In this document: positions 1-8,604 of the stretch, piece after piece
Position numbering within the stretch: the stretch's first letter is position 1
How the letters are laid out: every line of letters starts with the position of its first letter
DNA from: Gemmatimonadota bacterium
Lineage (GTDB): Bacteria > Gemmatimonadota > Gemmatimonadetes > Longimicrobiales > Gaopeijiaceae
Assembly (NCBI GenBank): GCA_003567615.1
Contig: PWZC01000271.1
Span: 1-18,780 of the forward strand
DNA: 18,780 nucleotides
Direction of reading: 5' to 3'
The notes under the pieces: generated by a model
Told to the model about the DNA's origin: nothing
Seen by the model: the letters and a program-made list of their open reading frames with translations, nothing else
The model's database searches: none
Program-made: the position numbers and the translations under genes

Positions 1-92
1 GGGGCGCCCTGGGCCGCCAGCTCCCGAGCCCGAAGATTCGTGGAGGGAATGACGCCGTGGACCTCCACCCTCCGGGCACCGGGGATCTTCAC
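1..92 (-). CDS. birA: Biotin--[acetyl-CoA-carboxylase] ligase, N-terminal fragment
   Basis: Only the first 30 codons lie in the window; the gene runs off the left edge. The start is a GTG that overlaps the nadC stop (GTGA). The translation contains the segment IPSTNLRARELAAQGAP. In the BirA/LplA fold this corresponds to the substrate-binding loop 'STN..A..LA..GAP' at the beginning of the catalytic domain. The family attaches biotin to the carrier subunit of acetyl-CoA carboxylase via biotinyl-AMP. The conserved segment begins only about 15 residues after the start. This suggests a form without the N-terminal repressor helix-turn-helix of E. coli BirA, so it probably has no DNA-binding role. 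It is the last visible gene of the nadC operon. The identification rests on one motif plus position after nadC. Confidence 0.75.
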   Translation of the reverse strand, partial: MKIPGARRVEVHGVIPSTNLRARELAAQGA

Positions 93-976
93 CGCTCCGC
101 TCCCTCCAGAAGGAGCGAAAGATTCGCCGACGGGGCGGAATGGGTGAGGGCTCCCACCGAGATCAGGTCCACGCCGGTGCGGGCCACTGCAGCCACCCGA
201 TCCAACGTCATGTCGCCGGAGGCCTCCAGGAGGGGACGAGGGTCGGTCCACCCTTCCACCAACTCCACGATCCGCCGCATCTCCACGTTGGACATGTTGT
301 CCAGGAGAAGTCGAGGCACCCCGAGCCCCTCCAGCGCTTCGACCTGCGAGGGTCGGGTGACCTCGACCTCCACCGGAAGGCCGGCGGCGTTCTCGCGTCG
401 AATGGCCTCCACGGCCCGGCGAACCCCACCGGCTGCGGCGATATGGTTCTCCTTGATCAGGATCATATCGAAGAGGCCGAATCGATGATTCACCCCACCC
501 CCCGCCCGAACCGCCGCCTTCTCCAGGGCCCGAAGCCCGGGGGTCGTCTTCCGGGTGTCGGTGATGGCCGCTCCGGTGTCCGCCACCGCATCCACGAACC
601 GGCGGGTGAGGGTGGCCACCCCGGAGAGGCGTCCCAGGAAGTTCAGGAGCACCCGTTCGGCGGTGAGGATCTGCCGGGCCGGTCCATCCAGAACCACCAG
701 TTCGGTGCCGGCCGGCACCCGGGTGCCGTCAGGTAGCAGAAGGTGCAGCGCACTCCCCGGGGCGGCCTGACGCAGTACCTCGAACACCACCTCGCCCCCA
801 GCCACCACCAGATCTTGCCGGGCGACGATGCGGGCCCTCATCCGTAGACCGGGAGGCACCGTCCAGAGCGTCGTCCGGTCCCCGTCGCCCACATCCTCGG
901 CAAGGGTCCGGGCCACCAGTTGAGCCAGAGACTCCTGGTCCAGGAACGAAACGCCTTCTCCTCCCATCTTGCTCAT
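89..976 (-). CDS. nadC: Nicotinate-nucleotide pyrophosphorylase (quinolinate phosphoribosyltransferase)
   Basis: NadC converts quinolinate and PRPP to nicotinate mononucleotide, CO2 and PPi, the last step of de novo NAD biosynthesis before the shared salvage route. The 295-residue product has the usual family length. Visible hallmarks are an N-terminal acidic helix with 'LAEDVGDGDRTT', the central DTRKTTPGLR substrate loop, then GGGVNHRFGLFDMILIKENH, and a C-terminal 'GVDLISVGALTHS' barrel strand that binds phosphate. The start ATG at 976 overlaps the bshA stop by 4 bp (ATGA); a second ATG three codons in is an alternative with a purine-rich leader. Its stop overlaps the birA GTG. No nadA or nadB is in the window, so the rest of the pathway must lie elsewhere. 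Confidence 0.96.
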   Translation of the reverse strand: MSKMGGEGVSFLDQESLAQLVARTLAEDVGDGDRTTLWTVPPGLRMRARIVARQDLVVAGGEVVFEVLRQAAPGSALHLLLPDGTRVPAGTELVVLDGPARQILTAERVLLNFLGRLSGVATLTRRFVDAVADTGAAITDTRKTTPGLRALEKAAVRAGGGVNHRFGLFDMILIKENHIAAAGGVRRAVEAIRRENAAGLPVEVEVTRPSQVEALEGLGVPRLLLDNMSNVEMRRIVELVEGWTDPRPLLEASGDMTLDRVAAVARTGVDLISVGALTHSAPSANLSLLLEGAER

Positions 977-2118
977 CCCTTTCCTCCCCCCTTCCCGGCC
1001 AGAACCTCTTCGTAGAAGGACTCGTACACCGAGACGATCCGGTCGGCGGAAAACTCGTCGCGCGCGCGGCGCTGGCCCGCTTCACTGAACCGGGTCCAGA
1101 GGCTGTCGTCGCCCAGAAGGCGACAGGCCGACCGGGCCATTCCCTCCACATCACCCAACGGGTGGAGGAAGCCCGTCTCCCCATCTTCCACCACCTCGGG
1201 CAATCCGGCCACGGCGGTGGCGATCACAGGAGACCCGCAGGCCATGGCCTCCAGGGCCGCCAGACCGAAGGACTCGGACTCCGAGGGCAGGAGGAAGAGG
1301 TCGGAGCAGGCCAGGAGTTCCTCCACCGGCGTGTGCTTCCCCAGGAAGATCACATCGTTGGCGACGCCCAGCGAATCGGCCAATGCCTGGGCCCGGGGCC
1401 GATCCGGACCGTCACCCACCATGACGAGACGAGCCTCCCCCTCCGCCCGGACCCGGGCGAAGATCCGCACCACATCCTCCACCCGCTTCACCGGACGAAA
1501 GTTGGAGATATGCATGAGGATCTTCTCTCCACCGGGGGCCAGCGTCGCCCGGTGACAGGGCTTTCCGTCCCGCCGGTACCGCTCCGGATCGATGAAGTTG
1601 GGAATGACCCGGCTCCGTCCACCATTCACCCCGAAGCTGGTCTCCGTCTCCTTGCGCAGGAACTCCGACACGGCGGTGATCCCGTCCGACTTCTGGATCG
1701 AGAACCGGGTGATGGAATGGAGCGAAGGATGCTTGCCCGTCAGGGTGATATCGGTCCCGTGGAGGGTGGTGACCACCTTGGGGGTCCGGCCCGGCAGGAG
1801 CATCTCCCGGGCCATCCACGCCGATGTGGCATGGGGGATGGCGTAGTGGACATGGATCAGGTCCAGTTCGTGCTGGACGGCCACGTCGTGGATGGCAGCC
1901 GCCAGCGCCACCGAATAGGGCGGATGCTCGAAGAGGGGGTAGGGGTCCATCTCCACCTCGTGGAAGTAGACCCGCTCCCGGAACCGGTCGAGACGGAAGG
2001 GCTGGGCGTAGGACACGAAGTGGACCTCATGGCCCCGTTCGGCCAACTCCAGCCCCAACTCGGTGGCCACTACACCGGATCCACCGTAGGTGGGATAGCA
2101 CGTGATCCCGATTCTCAC
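973..2118 (-). CDS. bshA: N-acetyl-alpha-D-glucosaminyl L-malate synthase (bacillithiol biosynthesis glycosyltransferase)
   Basis: BshA is a GT4 glycosyltransferase that transfers GlcNAc from UDP-GlcNAc to L-malate, the first step of bacillithiol synthesis. The 381-residue length is typical. The N-terminus MRIGITCYPTYGGSGVVATE carries the glycine loop of the GT-B fold and is characteristic of BshA. It is followed by 'HEVHFVSY', 'DLIHVHYAIPHATSAWMA' and 'TTLHGTDITLTG'. The C-terminal half has the nucleotide-sugar motif 'SESESFGLAALEAMACGSPVIAT' (EX7E). A 30-bp gap separates it from miaA upstream and it overlaps nadC downstream. The deacetylase BshB and the cysteine ligase BshC are not in the window. 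Bacillithiol is known from Bacillota, Deinococcota, Bacteroidota and some other phyla, so the gene suggests that this organism uses it as its low-molecular-weight thiol. Confidence 0.93.
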   Translation of the reverse strand: MRIGITCYPTYGGSGVVATELGLELAERGHEVHFVSYAQPFRLDRFRERVYFHEVEMDPYPLFEHPPYSVALAAAIHDVAVQHELDLIHVHYAIPHATSAWMAREMLLPGRTPKVVTTLHGTDITLTGKHPSLHSITRFSIQKSDGITAVSEFLRKETETSFGVNGGRSRVIPNFIDPERYRRDGKPCHRATLAPGGEKILMHISNFRPVKRVEDVVRIFARVRAEGEARLVMVGDGPDRPRAQALADSLGVANDVIFLGKHTPVEELLACSDLFLLPSESESFGLAALEAMACGSPVIATAVAGLPEVVEDGETGFLHPLGDVEGMARSACRLLGDDSLWTRFSEAGQRRARDEFSADRIVSVYESFYEEVLAGKGGGKG

Positions 2119-2148
2119 CCGATCTCCTGTCGTGTCGGTTGCAGTTCT

Positions 2149-3099
2149 TCACCCGGCAAGTCCGCATTCCTCCGCCCACCGGGCCACCGTATCCACCTGC
2201 CGGTCCAGCGGGAGTTCGGTATCCAGCCTCAGGACCCCGGTCTCCGGGAGCTGGTGCCGGAACCAGGTGACCTGCCGCCTGGCGTACCTGCGGGTCGCTC
2301 GCTGTACCGCATCCACCGCGTCCTCGACGCCCATCTTCCCGGACAGCACCGCTGCCGCTTCCCGGTACCCGGTCCCCGTCATCCCGGGATCGTCGGGGTG
2401 GGCGCCACCGTCGAGAAGCCCCTGTACCTCGTCCAACAGGCCTCGATCGAACATCTCACGGGCCCGCCGGTTGATGCGATCATAGAGGTCGTCCCGAGGG
2501 CGTTCCAGAAGCACCACGGCTACCGTCACCGCCGGCCAGGCCGGGGGCGCGTGCCGGTGCCACCAGGAAAGAGGTCTTCCCGTGAGGATCGCCACCTCGA
2601 GCGTCCGGATCAACCGCTGGCGCCCCCCCTCCATGGCCAGATCGGCCCGCTCAGGATCGAGGCACACCGTCCACCGGACCAGCTCGTCCAGGGTGAGGCG
2701 ATCCAGCCACCGCTCCAGCTCCCGGCGCCTCCCGTCATCGCGCGGCGGCTCCCGGAAGACGGGCTCCTGCAGGCTCCGCAGGTAGAATCCCGTGCCCCCA
2801 ACCAGAAGGGGAACGTGCCCCCGGGACCGGATCTCCCGGATCCAGCGGCGAGCCAGGCGGGCCCAGCGGGCGGCGGAGAAGCGCTCGCCCGATTCCACCA
2901 GGTCCAACCCCCAGTGGGGCACCAGCCGGCGAGCCTCCGGATCCACCTTGTCGGTTCCAATGTCCATCCCTCGATAGACCTGCCGGGAGTCCATGGAGAT
3001 GATCTCGCCGCCCAGGCGCCGGGCCAGGGGGATGGAGAGGGCCGTCTTCCCCGAGCCGGTGGGCCCCACCAACGCCAGGGCCTCCGGCGACTCGCTCAT
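2149..3099 (-). CDS. miaA: tRNA dimethylallyltransferase
   Basis: MiaA transfers a dimethylallyl group to N6 of adenosine 37 in tRNAs that read UNN codons. The 316-residue protein starts with the P-loop GPTGSGKT (residues 12-19), followed by 'SMDSRQVYRGMDIGTDK', which holds the substrate-binding Asp and the tRNA-contacting loop, and 'LLVGGTGFYLRSL' near residue 100. The C-terminal 'ATRRYARRQVTWFRHQ' is the usual family tRNA-binding element. The ATG at 3099 overlaps the mutL stop (ATGA), implying translational coupling. mutL-miaA adjacency is one of the most widely conserved bacterial gene pairs, which supports the call. Confidence 0.97.
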   Translation of the reverse strand: MSESPEALALVGPTGSGKTALSIPLARRLGGEIISMDSRQVYRGMDIGTDKVDPEARRLVPHWGLDLVESGERFSAARWARLARRWIREIRSRGHVPLLVGGTGFYLRSLQEPVFREPPRDDGRRRELERWLDRLTLDELVRWTVCLDPERADLAMEGGRQRLIRTLEVAILTGRPLSWWHRHAPPAWPAVTVAVVLLERPRDDLYDRINRRAREMFDRGLLDEVQGLLDGGAHPDDPGMTGTGYREAAAVLSGKMGVEDAVDAVQRATRRYARRQVTWFRHQLPETGVLRLDTELPLDRQVDTVARWAEECGLAG

Positions 3100-4910
3100 C
3101 GTCCGAACTTCCGTTCCAGCTCGCCCCTGGTGAGGCGGACGGTGGTGGGCCGCCCGTGGACGTCATGGAAGGGCAACTCCGTGGCGAAGAGCTGGTCGAA
3201 GAGCTCCTGCATCTCCCGGAGGTCCAGCGGCTGGCCCGCCTTGATGGCTGCCTTGCAGGCGTAGCTCATGGCCACCCGCTCGTGCTGGTTGCGAGCCGAC
3301 CGGACCAACTCGGAACCATGGGTCAACTCATCCACCATCTCGCGGAAGCACCCCTCCGCGTCGAAGTGGGGGTGGGGGTTGGGTACGGCGTGAACGATGA
3401 CGGTGTCACCGCCGAAGCCCTCCACCTCGAATCCCGCTCGGTTCAGGAGCCCCGCCAGGTCCAGGACCAGATCGTATTCGGCGCGGGTCAATCGGACGGT
3501 GAAGGGGAAGAGGAGACGCTGGCTCTCACCACCTTCGCCCTGGAACCGGGCCATGATTTGCTCGAAGAGCACCCGTTCGTGGGCCGCATGCTGATCGATG
3601 AGGAGGATCCCGTCCCGGACCTCCGCCATGATCCACGCCTTGTGGATCTGCCAGAGGCGGGGCCTTGCCAACGACGGGAGCGTGTCCATGTCATCCACGT
3701 CAGCGCCCTGGCCCGCGGCTGCCGCCTCCCCTTCACCGGCACCCCCCCCCTCACGCACCACCGGATCGGCCGAGAGGAACAGGCCCATCTGGGAGTCGGA
3801 CTGGTCAGACGGGGACGGCGGGGGCGAAACCGGTGACCGGGACCCACCGGCATCGGGACGCTCCCGGACCAGCCCGGTCCCTCCCTCCCCCGGCTCGGAG
3901 GTAAAGCGTGCGGCGCTCTCCTCTCCCTCCAGGGCACGCCTCACCGTCTCCTCCACCAGCGCCTCCATCCCGTTCCGATCCCGGAAACGCACCTCCGCCT
4001 TGGTGGGATGGACATTCACATCCACCTCCCCCGGCGGCACATCCACGAAGAGGACCACCCAGGGGCGGTGCCCCGGTGGGATCGTGGTGCGATAACCCCG
4101 ATCCACGGCCCGGAGCAGAGCCGCCTCCCGGAATGGCCGCCCTCCCACGAAGAGCGCCGCCCGCCGAAAGCCAGGCCCGGCGGCGTCGGGACGTTGGATG
4201 AGGCCGTGCACCCGTCGTCCCGCCGCTTCCCCCTCAACCTCCATGAGGGTCTCCTTCAGCTCAGCTCCCCAGAGCTCCCCCACCCGTTGAGCCAGCGACG
4301 TCCCGCTGCGGAGGTCCAGGAGCGAATTGGAACCGGATTCCAGGGAGAAGCGGACGGCCGGGTGCGCCAGACAGAGTGGGATCAGGAGTTCCGAGACGGC
4401 CCGGGTCTCCACTGCCGGCGTTCGCAGAAAACGCGCCCGGGCCGGAGCATTGAAGAAGAGAGACTCCACCGTGACGGTGGTGCCCGGGGTCCGGGGCAGA
4501 TCCTCCACCCCGGTAATGGTTCCACCCCGGACCCTCCCCCGGGTACCGATCCCTTCCGAGGCGTGCCGGGTCTCCAGGGAAACCCGCGACACCGACGAGA
4601 TGGAGGGAAGCGCCTCCCCCCGGAACCCGAAGGTGGGAACGGAGCGGAGGTCCTCGGCGGAGACGATCTTGGAGGTTGCGTGGCGGTCCAACGCCAGGAG
4701 AGCATCCTCCCGGACCATCCCCTCCCCGTCGTCGGAGACCCTGATCAGACGCTTGCCCCCGGCCTGAAGCGAGATCTCAACCCGTGTGGCACCGGCGTCC
4801 AGAGCGTTCTCCACCAACTCCTTGACCACCGATGCAGGACGCTCCACCACCTCGCCGGCGGCAATCTGGTTCGCCACGGCGTCCGGCAGGATCTGGATCG
4901 TGCGTCGCAT
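3096..4910 (-). CDS. mutL: DNA mismatch repair protein MutL with endonuclease motif
   Basis: This 604-residue protein is a GHKL ATPase that couples mismatch recognition by MutS to strand incision. The N-terminal ATPase has the N-box 'ELVENALDAG' (Glu34 region), 'VSDDGEGM' (residues 58-65), the lid 'DRHATSKI', and 'TFGFRGEALPSI'. A low-complexity Pro/Ser/Gly/Glu linker occupies about residues 330-410. The C-terminal domain contains DQHAAHERVLFE (439-450), a full match to the DQHA(X)2E(X)4E metal-binding motif of latent-endonuclease MutLs such as that of Bacillus; this suggests a methyl-independent repair system. 'ACKAAIKAG' follows near 551. The usual 'CPHGRP' element reads HDVHGRP, so it lacks the cysteine. 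A 9-bp gap separates it from tatD. No mutS is in the window. Confidence 0.97.
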   Translation of the reverse strand: MRRTIQILPDAVANQIAAGEVVERPASVVKELVENALDAGATRVEISLQAGGKRLIRVSDDGEGMVREDALLALDRHATSKIVSAEDLRSVPTFGFRGEALPSISSVSRVSLETRHASEGIGTRGRVRGGTITGVEDLPRTPGTTVTVESLFFNAPARARFLRTPAVETRAVSELLIPLCLAHPAVRFSLESGSNSLLDLRSGTSLAQRVGELWGAELKETLMEVEGEAAGRRVHGLIQRPDAAGPGFRRAALFVGGRPFREAALLRAVDRGYRTTIPPGHRPWVVLFVDVPPGEVDVNVHPTKAEVRFRDRNGMEALVEETVRRALEGEESAARFTSEPGEGGTGLVRERPDAGGSRSPVSPPPSPSDQSDSQMGLFLSADPVVREGGGAGEGEAAAAGQGADVDDMDTLPSLARPRLWQIHKAWIMAEVRDGILLIDQHAAHERVLFEQIMARFQGEGGESQRLLFPFTVRLTRAEYDLVLDLAGLLNRAGFEVEGFGGDTVIVHAVPNPHPHFDAEGCFREMVDELTHGSELVRSARNQHERVAMSYACKAAIKAGQPLDLREMQELFDQLFATELPFHDVHGRPTTVRLTRGELERKFGR

Positions 4911-4919
4911 GGAGATCGC

Positions 4920-5726
4920 TCAGAACCCCAGTTCCGGGAAGAAGGCGCGGGCGTTTGCTGTGGTGGTCGAAGCCACTGATTCGGGCTCCTGGCCCCGGAT
5001 TTCGGCCACCTTGTCCCGGATCCACGGGACGAAGGCCGGTTCGTTCCGTTTGCCCCGATGAGGGGTGGGAGCCATGTAGGGACCGTCCGTCTCCAGCATA
5101 TACCGGTCGTCGGGGACGCGCTGGACCGCCTCGATTCCGTCGAAGGAGCGGAAGGTGACAAGGCCGGTGAAGGACACCATCCAACCAGCATCCATGGCGG
5201 TCTCCAGCAGCTTCAGGTCTCCGGGAAAGCAGTGGAGAACGCCCGGGACGCCGGCCTCCCCGGCCTCCTGCACCATGGGCGTCATCTCGGACTCGGCTTC
5301 CCGGCAGTGGACCACAAGGGGAAGGCCGGTCTCGGAGGCCACCTCGATCTGAAGCTGGAACGCCGCTCGCTGTGCCGCCGGCGGCGCGAAGTCGTAGTGG
5401 AAATCCAGTCCGCACTCACCCACCGCCACGGCGCGGGGAGTCCGGGCAAGCTCGTCCAGGAGACGCCGGCGCGACTCGGTGGGGATGTCCGCGGCGTGAT
5501 GGGGATGGATCCCGGCGGTGCGGGCGACATGGCACCGGGGCGTGGGAGCGTCCCCGTCCGGCTCCGGCAACTCGGCCAGGAGACGGCGAACGGCCACGGC
5601 GTCGTCCAGCGTTGAAGCGATTGAAACGACGCCTCCGACCCCTGCCGACGCGGCCCTGGAGAGGACGTCGAGGAGGTCGGAGGCGAAGCGCTCGTGGCTC
5701 AGATGGCAATGGGTGTCGATGAGCAT
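4920..5726 (-). CDS. tatD: TatD-family metal-dependent deoxyribonuclease
   Basis: This is a 268-residue TIM-barrel hydrolase of the amidohydrolase superfamily; TatD proteins are 3'-5' DNA exonucleases or hydrolases that use divalent metals. The metal ligands are visible in order: 'DTHCHLS' (His6, His8), 'AVGECGLDFHYD' (Glu104), 'VVHCREAE' (His140), 'GVLHCFPGD' (His165) and 'LETDGPYMAP' (Asp214). The length is slightly above that of E. coli TatD, with a short Pro/Asp insertion near residues 53-65. The start ATG begins at the metal motif, so no longer N-terminus is expected. It lies 9 bp before mutL and 92 bp after secF. It has no functional connection to Tat export in spite of its name. Confidence 0.94.
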   Translation of the reverse strand: MLIDTHCHLSHERFASDLLDVLSRAASAGVGGVVSIASTLDDAVAVRRLLAELPEPDGDAPTPRCHVARTAGIHPHHAADIPTESRRRLLDELARTPRAVAVGECGLDFHYDFAPPAAQRAAFQLQIEVASETGLPLVVHCREAESEMTPMVQEAGEAGVPGVLHCFPGDLKLLETAMDAGWMVSFTGLVTFRSFDGIEAVQRVPDDRYMLETDGPYMAPTPHRGKRNEPAFVPWIRDKVAEIRGQEPESVASTTTANARAFFPELGF

Positions 5727-5818
5727 GGGCGGCGAGGGGGCTGTTCGCTCGTCCTGGGGGGGCCGCCCCCGGGCGAAGCCCTCCCCCGGTCACATCGAAC
5801 CCAGGATCCGGACCCGGC

Positions 5819-6802
5819 CTAGACCGGGATGGCTTCCTTCTTCTTCTTCCGGGAACTCTGGCGCTTCTTGCGATCCGCCTCTTCCTTCGTGCCGAACCGC
5901 TTCTGGATTTCCAGGAGTGCCGGTGAGGCCACGAAGATGGAGGAGTAGGTCCCGATCACCACACCCAGGATCAGCACGATGGTGAAGTCGCGGATCACCG
6001 CCCCGCCCAGGATCAGAAGGGCCAACAGCACGGCCAGGGTCGTTCCCGAGGTGAGCACGGTCCGGGGCAGCACCTCATTGATGGAGCGGTTGATGAGACT
6101 CACCGGATTCTCGCGGCGCCCACCCTTCTTGTTCAGGTTCTCCCGGATGCGGTCGAAGACGACGATGGTGTCGTTCAGCGAGTACCCGATGATGGTGAGC
6201 ACCGCCGCCACCGTGGGCAGCGAGATCTCCACCCGGAAGAGGGCCAGGAATCCCAGGGTCAGAAGGATATCGTGGACCGTAGCGATGATGGAGGCGAGAC
6301 CGAACCGGAATTCGAACCTGAATGCCAGGTAGATCAGGGTCGCGAAGAAGGAGATGAGGATGGCCAGGAGGGCCTGCTGCTGCAGCTCCGCTCCGATGGT
6401 GGGCCCCACGAACTCCGTCTGGAGCACCTCGAACTCGCCGATGGCCGGGCTCGCCGCGATCTGGTCGCGGATCCGAGTGGCCACCACCTCCGCCGCCACC
6501 CCCTCCTCGGCCGGGGCACGGATGGTGAACTCGTTCTCTGCGCCGAATCGGGATACCGGCGGTGCATCAGCCCCGCCCAGAGCCTCTCGGAGCTCGGCCT
6601 CCGTCACCCCCTCCGGAAGCTCCACGAGGATCCGCGTACCTCCGGTGAAGTCGACACCGTAGCTCTGCCAGTTCCCGATGAGGATGACGTTGGCAAGCAT
6701 GGCCAGAACGCCGATGGAAAGGACCACCGCCGAGAAGACGTAGGCCTTTTTGCGCCACTCGAGAAAGGGGAACCGGGCGTTTCGGAAGATCCAGAATTTC
6801 AT
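5819..6802 (-). CDS. secF: Protein translocase subunit SecF
   Basis: SecF is an RND-family subunit that works with SecD to pull preproteins through SecYEG using the proton-motive force. The 327-residue product has an N-terminal membrane helix (about 20-45), a periplasmic domain with 'YGVDFTGGTRILVELPEG' (48-65), and five further membrane helices. Helix 4 carries 'LTIIGYSLNDTIVVFDRIRENL' (202-223), where the conserved Asp lies in the proton pathway. The protein ends in a very basic tail, about residues 309-325, dominated by Lys and Arg. The tail should face the cytoplasm and could contact ribosomes or lipids; this is inference. It follows secD by 11 bp and is certainly co-transcribed with it. 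Confidence 0.97.
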   Translation of the reverse strand: MKFWIFRNARFPFLEWRKKAYVFSAVVLSIGVLAMLANVILIGNWQSYGVDFTGGTRILVELPEGVTEAELREALGGADAPPVSRFGAENEFTIRAPAEEGVAAEVVATRIRDQIAASPAIGEFEVLQTEFVGPTIGAELQQQALLAILISFFATLIYLAFRFEFRFGLASIIATVHDILLTLGFLALFRVEISLPTVAAVLTIIGYSLNDTIVVFDRIRENLNKKGGRRENPVSLINRSINEVLPRTVLTSGTTLAVLLALLILGGAVIRDFTIVLILGVVIGTYSSIFVASPALLEIQKRFGTKEEADRKKRQSSRKKKKEAIPV

Positions 6803-6813
6803 GACCGACGACC

Positions 6814-8505
6814 TCAGATGCTCAGCGTGTCCTGGGCCTTCTTACCGCGCAGATACACGAGGTAGAGGGACCGGGTGACGTAGAGAGCCGTGAAGAAGGA
6901 AGCGATGATCCCGATGGAGAGGGTCACCGCAAAACCCCGGACCGGCCCGGGGCCGAACTGGAACAGGATGAGCGCGGTGATGAGGGTCGTGATGTTGGCG
7001 TCGACGATGGCCGAAAGGGCATGTCCGAACCCCTCGTCCACCGCGGTCCGGACCGCTCGACCTTCTGCCAGTTCCTCTCGTATGCGCTCGAAGATGAGCA
7101 CATTGGCATCCACGGCCATACCGATGGAGAGGATGAGACCGGCGATTCCCGGCAGGGTGAGGGTCGCGTTCAGTGCTGCGAGACCACCCAGCACCAGCAT
7201 GACGTAGACGGAGAGGGCGAGCACCGCCAGGACACCGGTGAACCGGTAGTAGGCGATCATGATGAGGACGATGAGCACCAGACCGATGAGGCCGGCGCGC
7301 ATCCCCTGGTCGATGGAGTCCTGTCCCAGCGACGGTCCCACCGTCCGCTCCTCCATGATGCGGAGGGGCGCCGGGAGGGCACCGGCCCGAAGCACCAGCG
7401 CCAGGTCCCGCGCCTCTTCCATGTCCTGCTGGCCCAATTCGATCTGACCCCGGGCTCCGATCCGGGAGCGAACCACTGGCGCGCTCACCACCTCGTTGTC
7501 CAGGAGGATGGCGATGCGGTCCCCGATGTGACGCCCGGTCACATCACCGAAGAGCCGGCCGCCGGCCCGGGAGAGCTGGAACTGAACGATGGCCTGGTTG
7601 AACTGCTGGTCCCGGGTGGCGCTGGCATCTTCCAGCATCTCTCCGGTGATGAACGGATTCCGGTCGAGCACATACAGGGCCCGATAGAGACGTCCCCCGA
7701 TGGCCACAGGCTCCCAGTGGAACTGGAGTGAGATCTCCCGGGGCAGAACGGCCTGTACCTCCGGGATCTCCAGGAAGGAGCGGGCCAGGGCGAAGTCTTC
7801 GTTCAGGAGGAGGAACTCTCCGTCCCCCTCGCTGGTGAGGAGGAGCGAGGTGAAGGGTCGGAGAGCCAACTCCTCCGCCGCCAGATCCGCCTCGGCCTCC
7901 AGCTCCTGGAGCACCGCTTCCGCCTCTTCATCGTCCACCACCGTGTCAGGGTCCACCGGAGGTTCCGCCGGCTCCTGATCCGGATCGGTCCGGAAGAGGA
8001 GGTCAGCCACCTCATCGGATTCCGCCGGAGACACCTCGATGGCCCGACCGATGGCCCGGAGCGAGTCGGCGCCAAGCGTGGCCACGATGGCCCGATCGAT
8101 TCGGCTGAGGGCCGCCTGGACCTGGGAGATGGGTCGCACCAGCTTCCACTCCAGCATGGCGGTCTGGCCCACCAGCTCCCGGGCGCGCTCCTCGTCGTCC
8201 ACACCCGCCAGTTCCACGATGAGCCGGTCCTGGCCCACCTTCTGGACGATGGGCTCCTCCACGCCCAACTCATCGATCCGGTTCCGGATGATCCGCTCGG
8301 AGCGGTCGATGGCGTCGGAGCGGGCCTCCAGGGACATGGTCCCTTCGGGGTCGTCCACCTCGAGGACGAGATGCATCCCGCCCTGGAGGTCGAGTCCCAG
8401 CTTCACGATGGAGCCCGATTGCTGATAGTTCGAGTACAGATACCATCCCGAGAAGCCGATGACGGCCAGGATCAGGACGATCCGTACGCGGATCGAGGAA
8501 AACAT
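6814..8505 (-). CDS. secD: Protein translocase subunit SecD
   Basis: SecD is the larger partner of SecF in the accessory export motor. It has 563 residues. An N-terminal membrane helix (7-25) is followed by the signature 'LGLDLQGGMHLVLEV' (36-50) opening the periplasmic P1 domain, with 'RNRIDELGVEEPIVQ' and 'DRLIVELAGV' next. An acidic segment of about 45 residues (174-217), rich in Asp, Glu and Pro, is inserted in the periplasmic region. The membrane part starts near 402 and includes 'ILSIGMAVDANVLIFERIREEL' (458-479) and 'AIVDANITTLITALILF' (499-515). The start ATG is at 8505; upstream is non-coding. It is the first gene of the long minus-strand run. The acidic insertion is the only unusual trait seen. 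Confidence 0.97.
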   Translation of the reverse strand: MFSSIRVRIVLILAVIGFSGWYLYSNYQQSGSIVKLGLDLQGGMHLVLEVDDPEGTMSLEARSDAIDRSERIIRNRIDELGVEEPIVQKVGQDRLIVELAGVDDEERARELVGQTAMLEWKLVRPISQVQAALSRIDRAIVATLGADSLRAIGRAIEVSPAESDEVADLLFRTDPDQEPAEPPVDPDTVVDDEEAEAVLQELEAEADLAAEELALRPFTSLLLTSEGDGEFLLLNEDFALARSFLEIPEVQAVLPREISLQFHWEPVAIGGRLYRALYVLDRNPFITGEMLEDASATRDQQFNQAIVQFQLSRAGGRLFGDVTGRHIGDRIAILLDNEVVSAPVVRSRIGARGQIELGQQDMEEARDLALVLRAGALPAPLRIMEERTVGPSLGQDSIDQGMRAGLIGLVLIVLIMIAYYRFTGVLAVLALSVYVMLVLGGLAALNATLTLPGIAGLILSIGMAVDANVLIFERIREELAEGRAVRTAVDEGFGHALSAIVDANITTLITALILFQFGPGPVRGFAVTLSIGIIASFFTALYVTRSLYLVYLRGKKAQDTLSI

Positions 8506-8604
8506 GATGGCGTCGGGGGTTGGAAGGTCGGCGGTCCGGGGCTGTCCCCCCGGGGCCCGGCGGGTTCCGGCAGAACCCCGCGTCCGGGGTCTGTTCTCAA
8601 GCCA

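Noticed and set aside
1162..3264. Long plus-strand open frame (700 codons) opposite bshA and miaA
   Set aside because: It is the antisense frame of two firmly identified genes. In GC-rich DNA such mirrored frames stay open by codon bias; the product is rich in Pro, Gly, His and Arg and shows no domain.
4008..4979. Plus-strand open frame (323 codons) opposite mutL
   Set aside because: Shadow of mutL; no recognisable motif.
5727..5818. GC-rich inverted segments between secF and tatD (for example GGGCGAAGCCC)
   Set aside because: Stems are only 4 bp, with no T-run, and runs of G and C give many chance pairings; no terminator or promoter can be supported.
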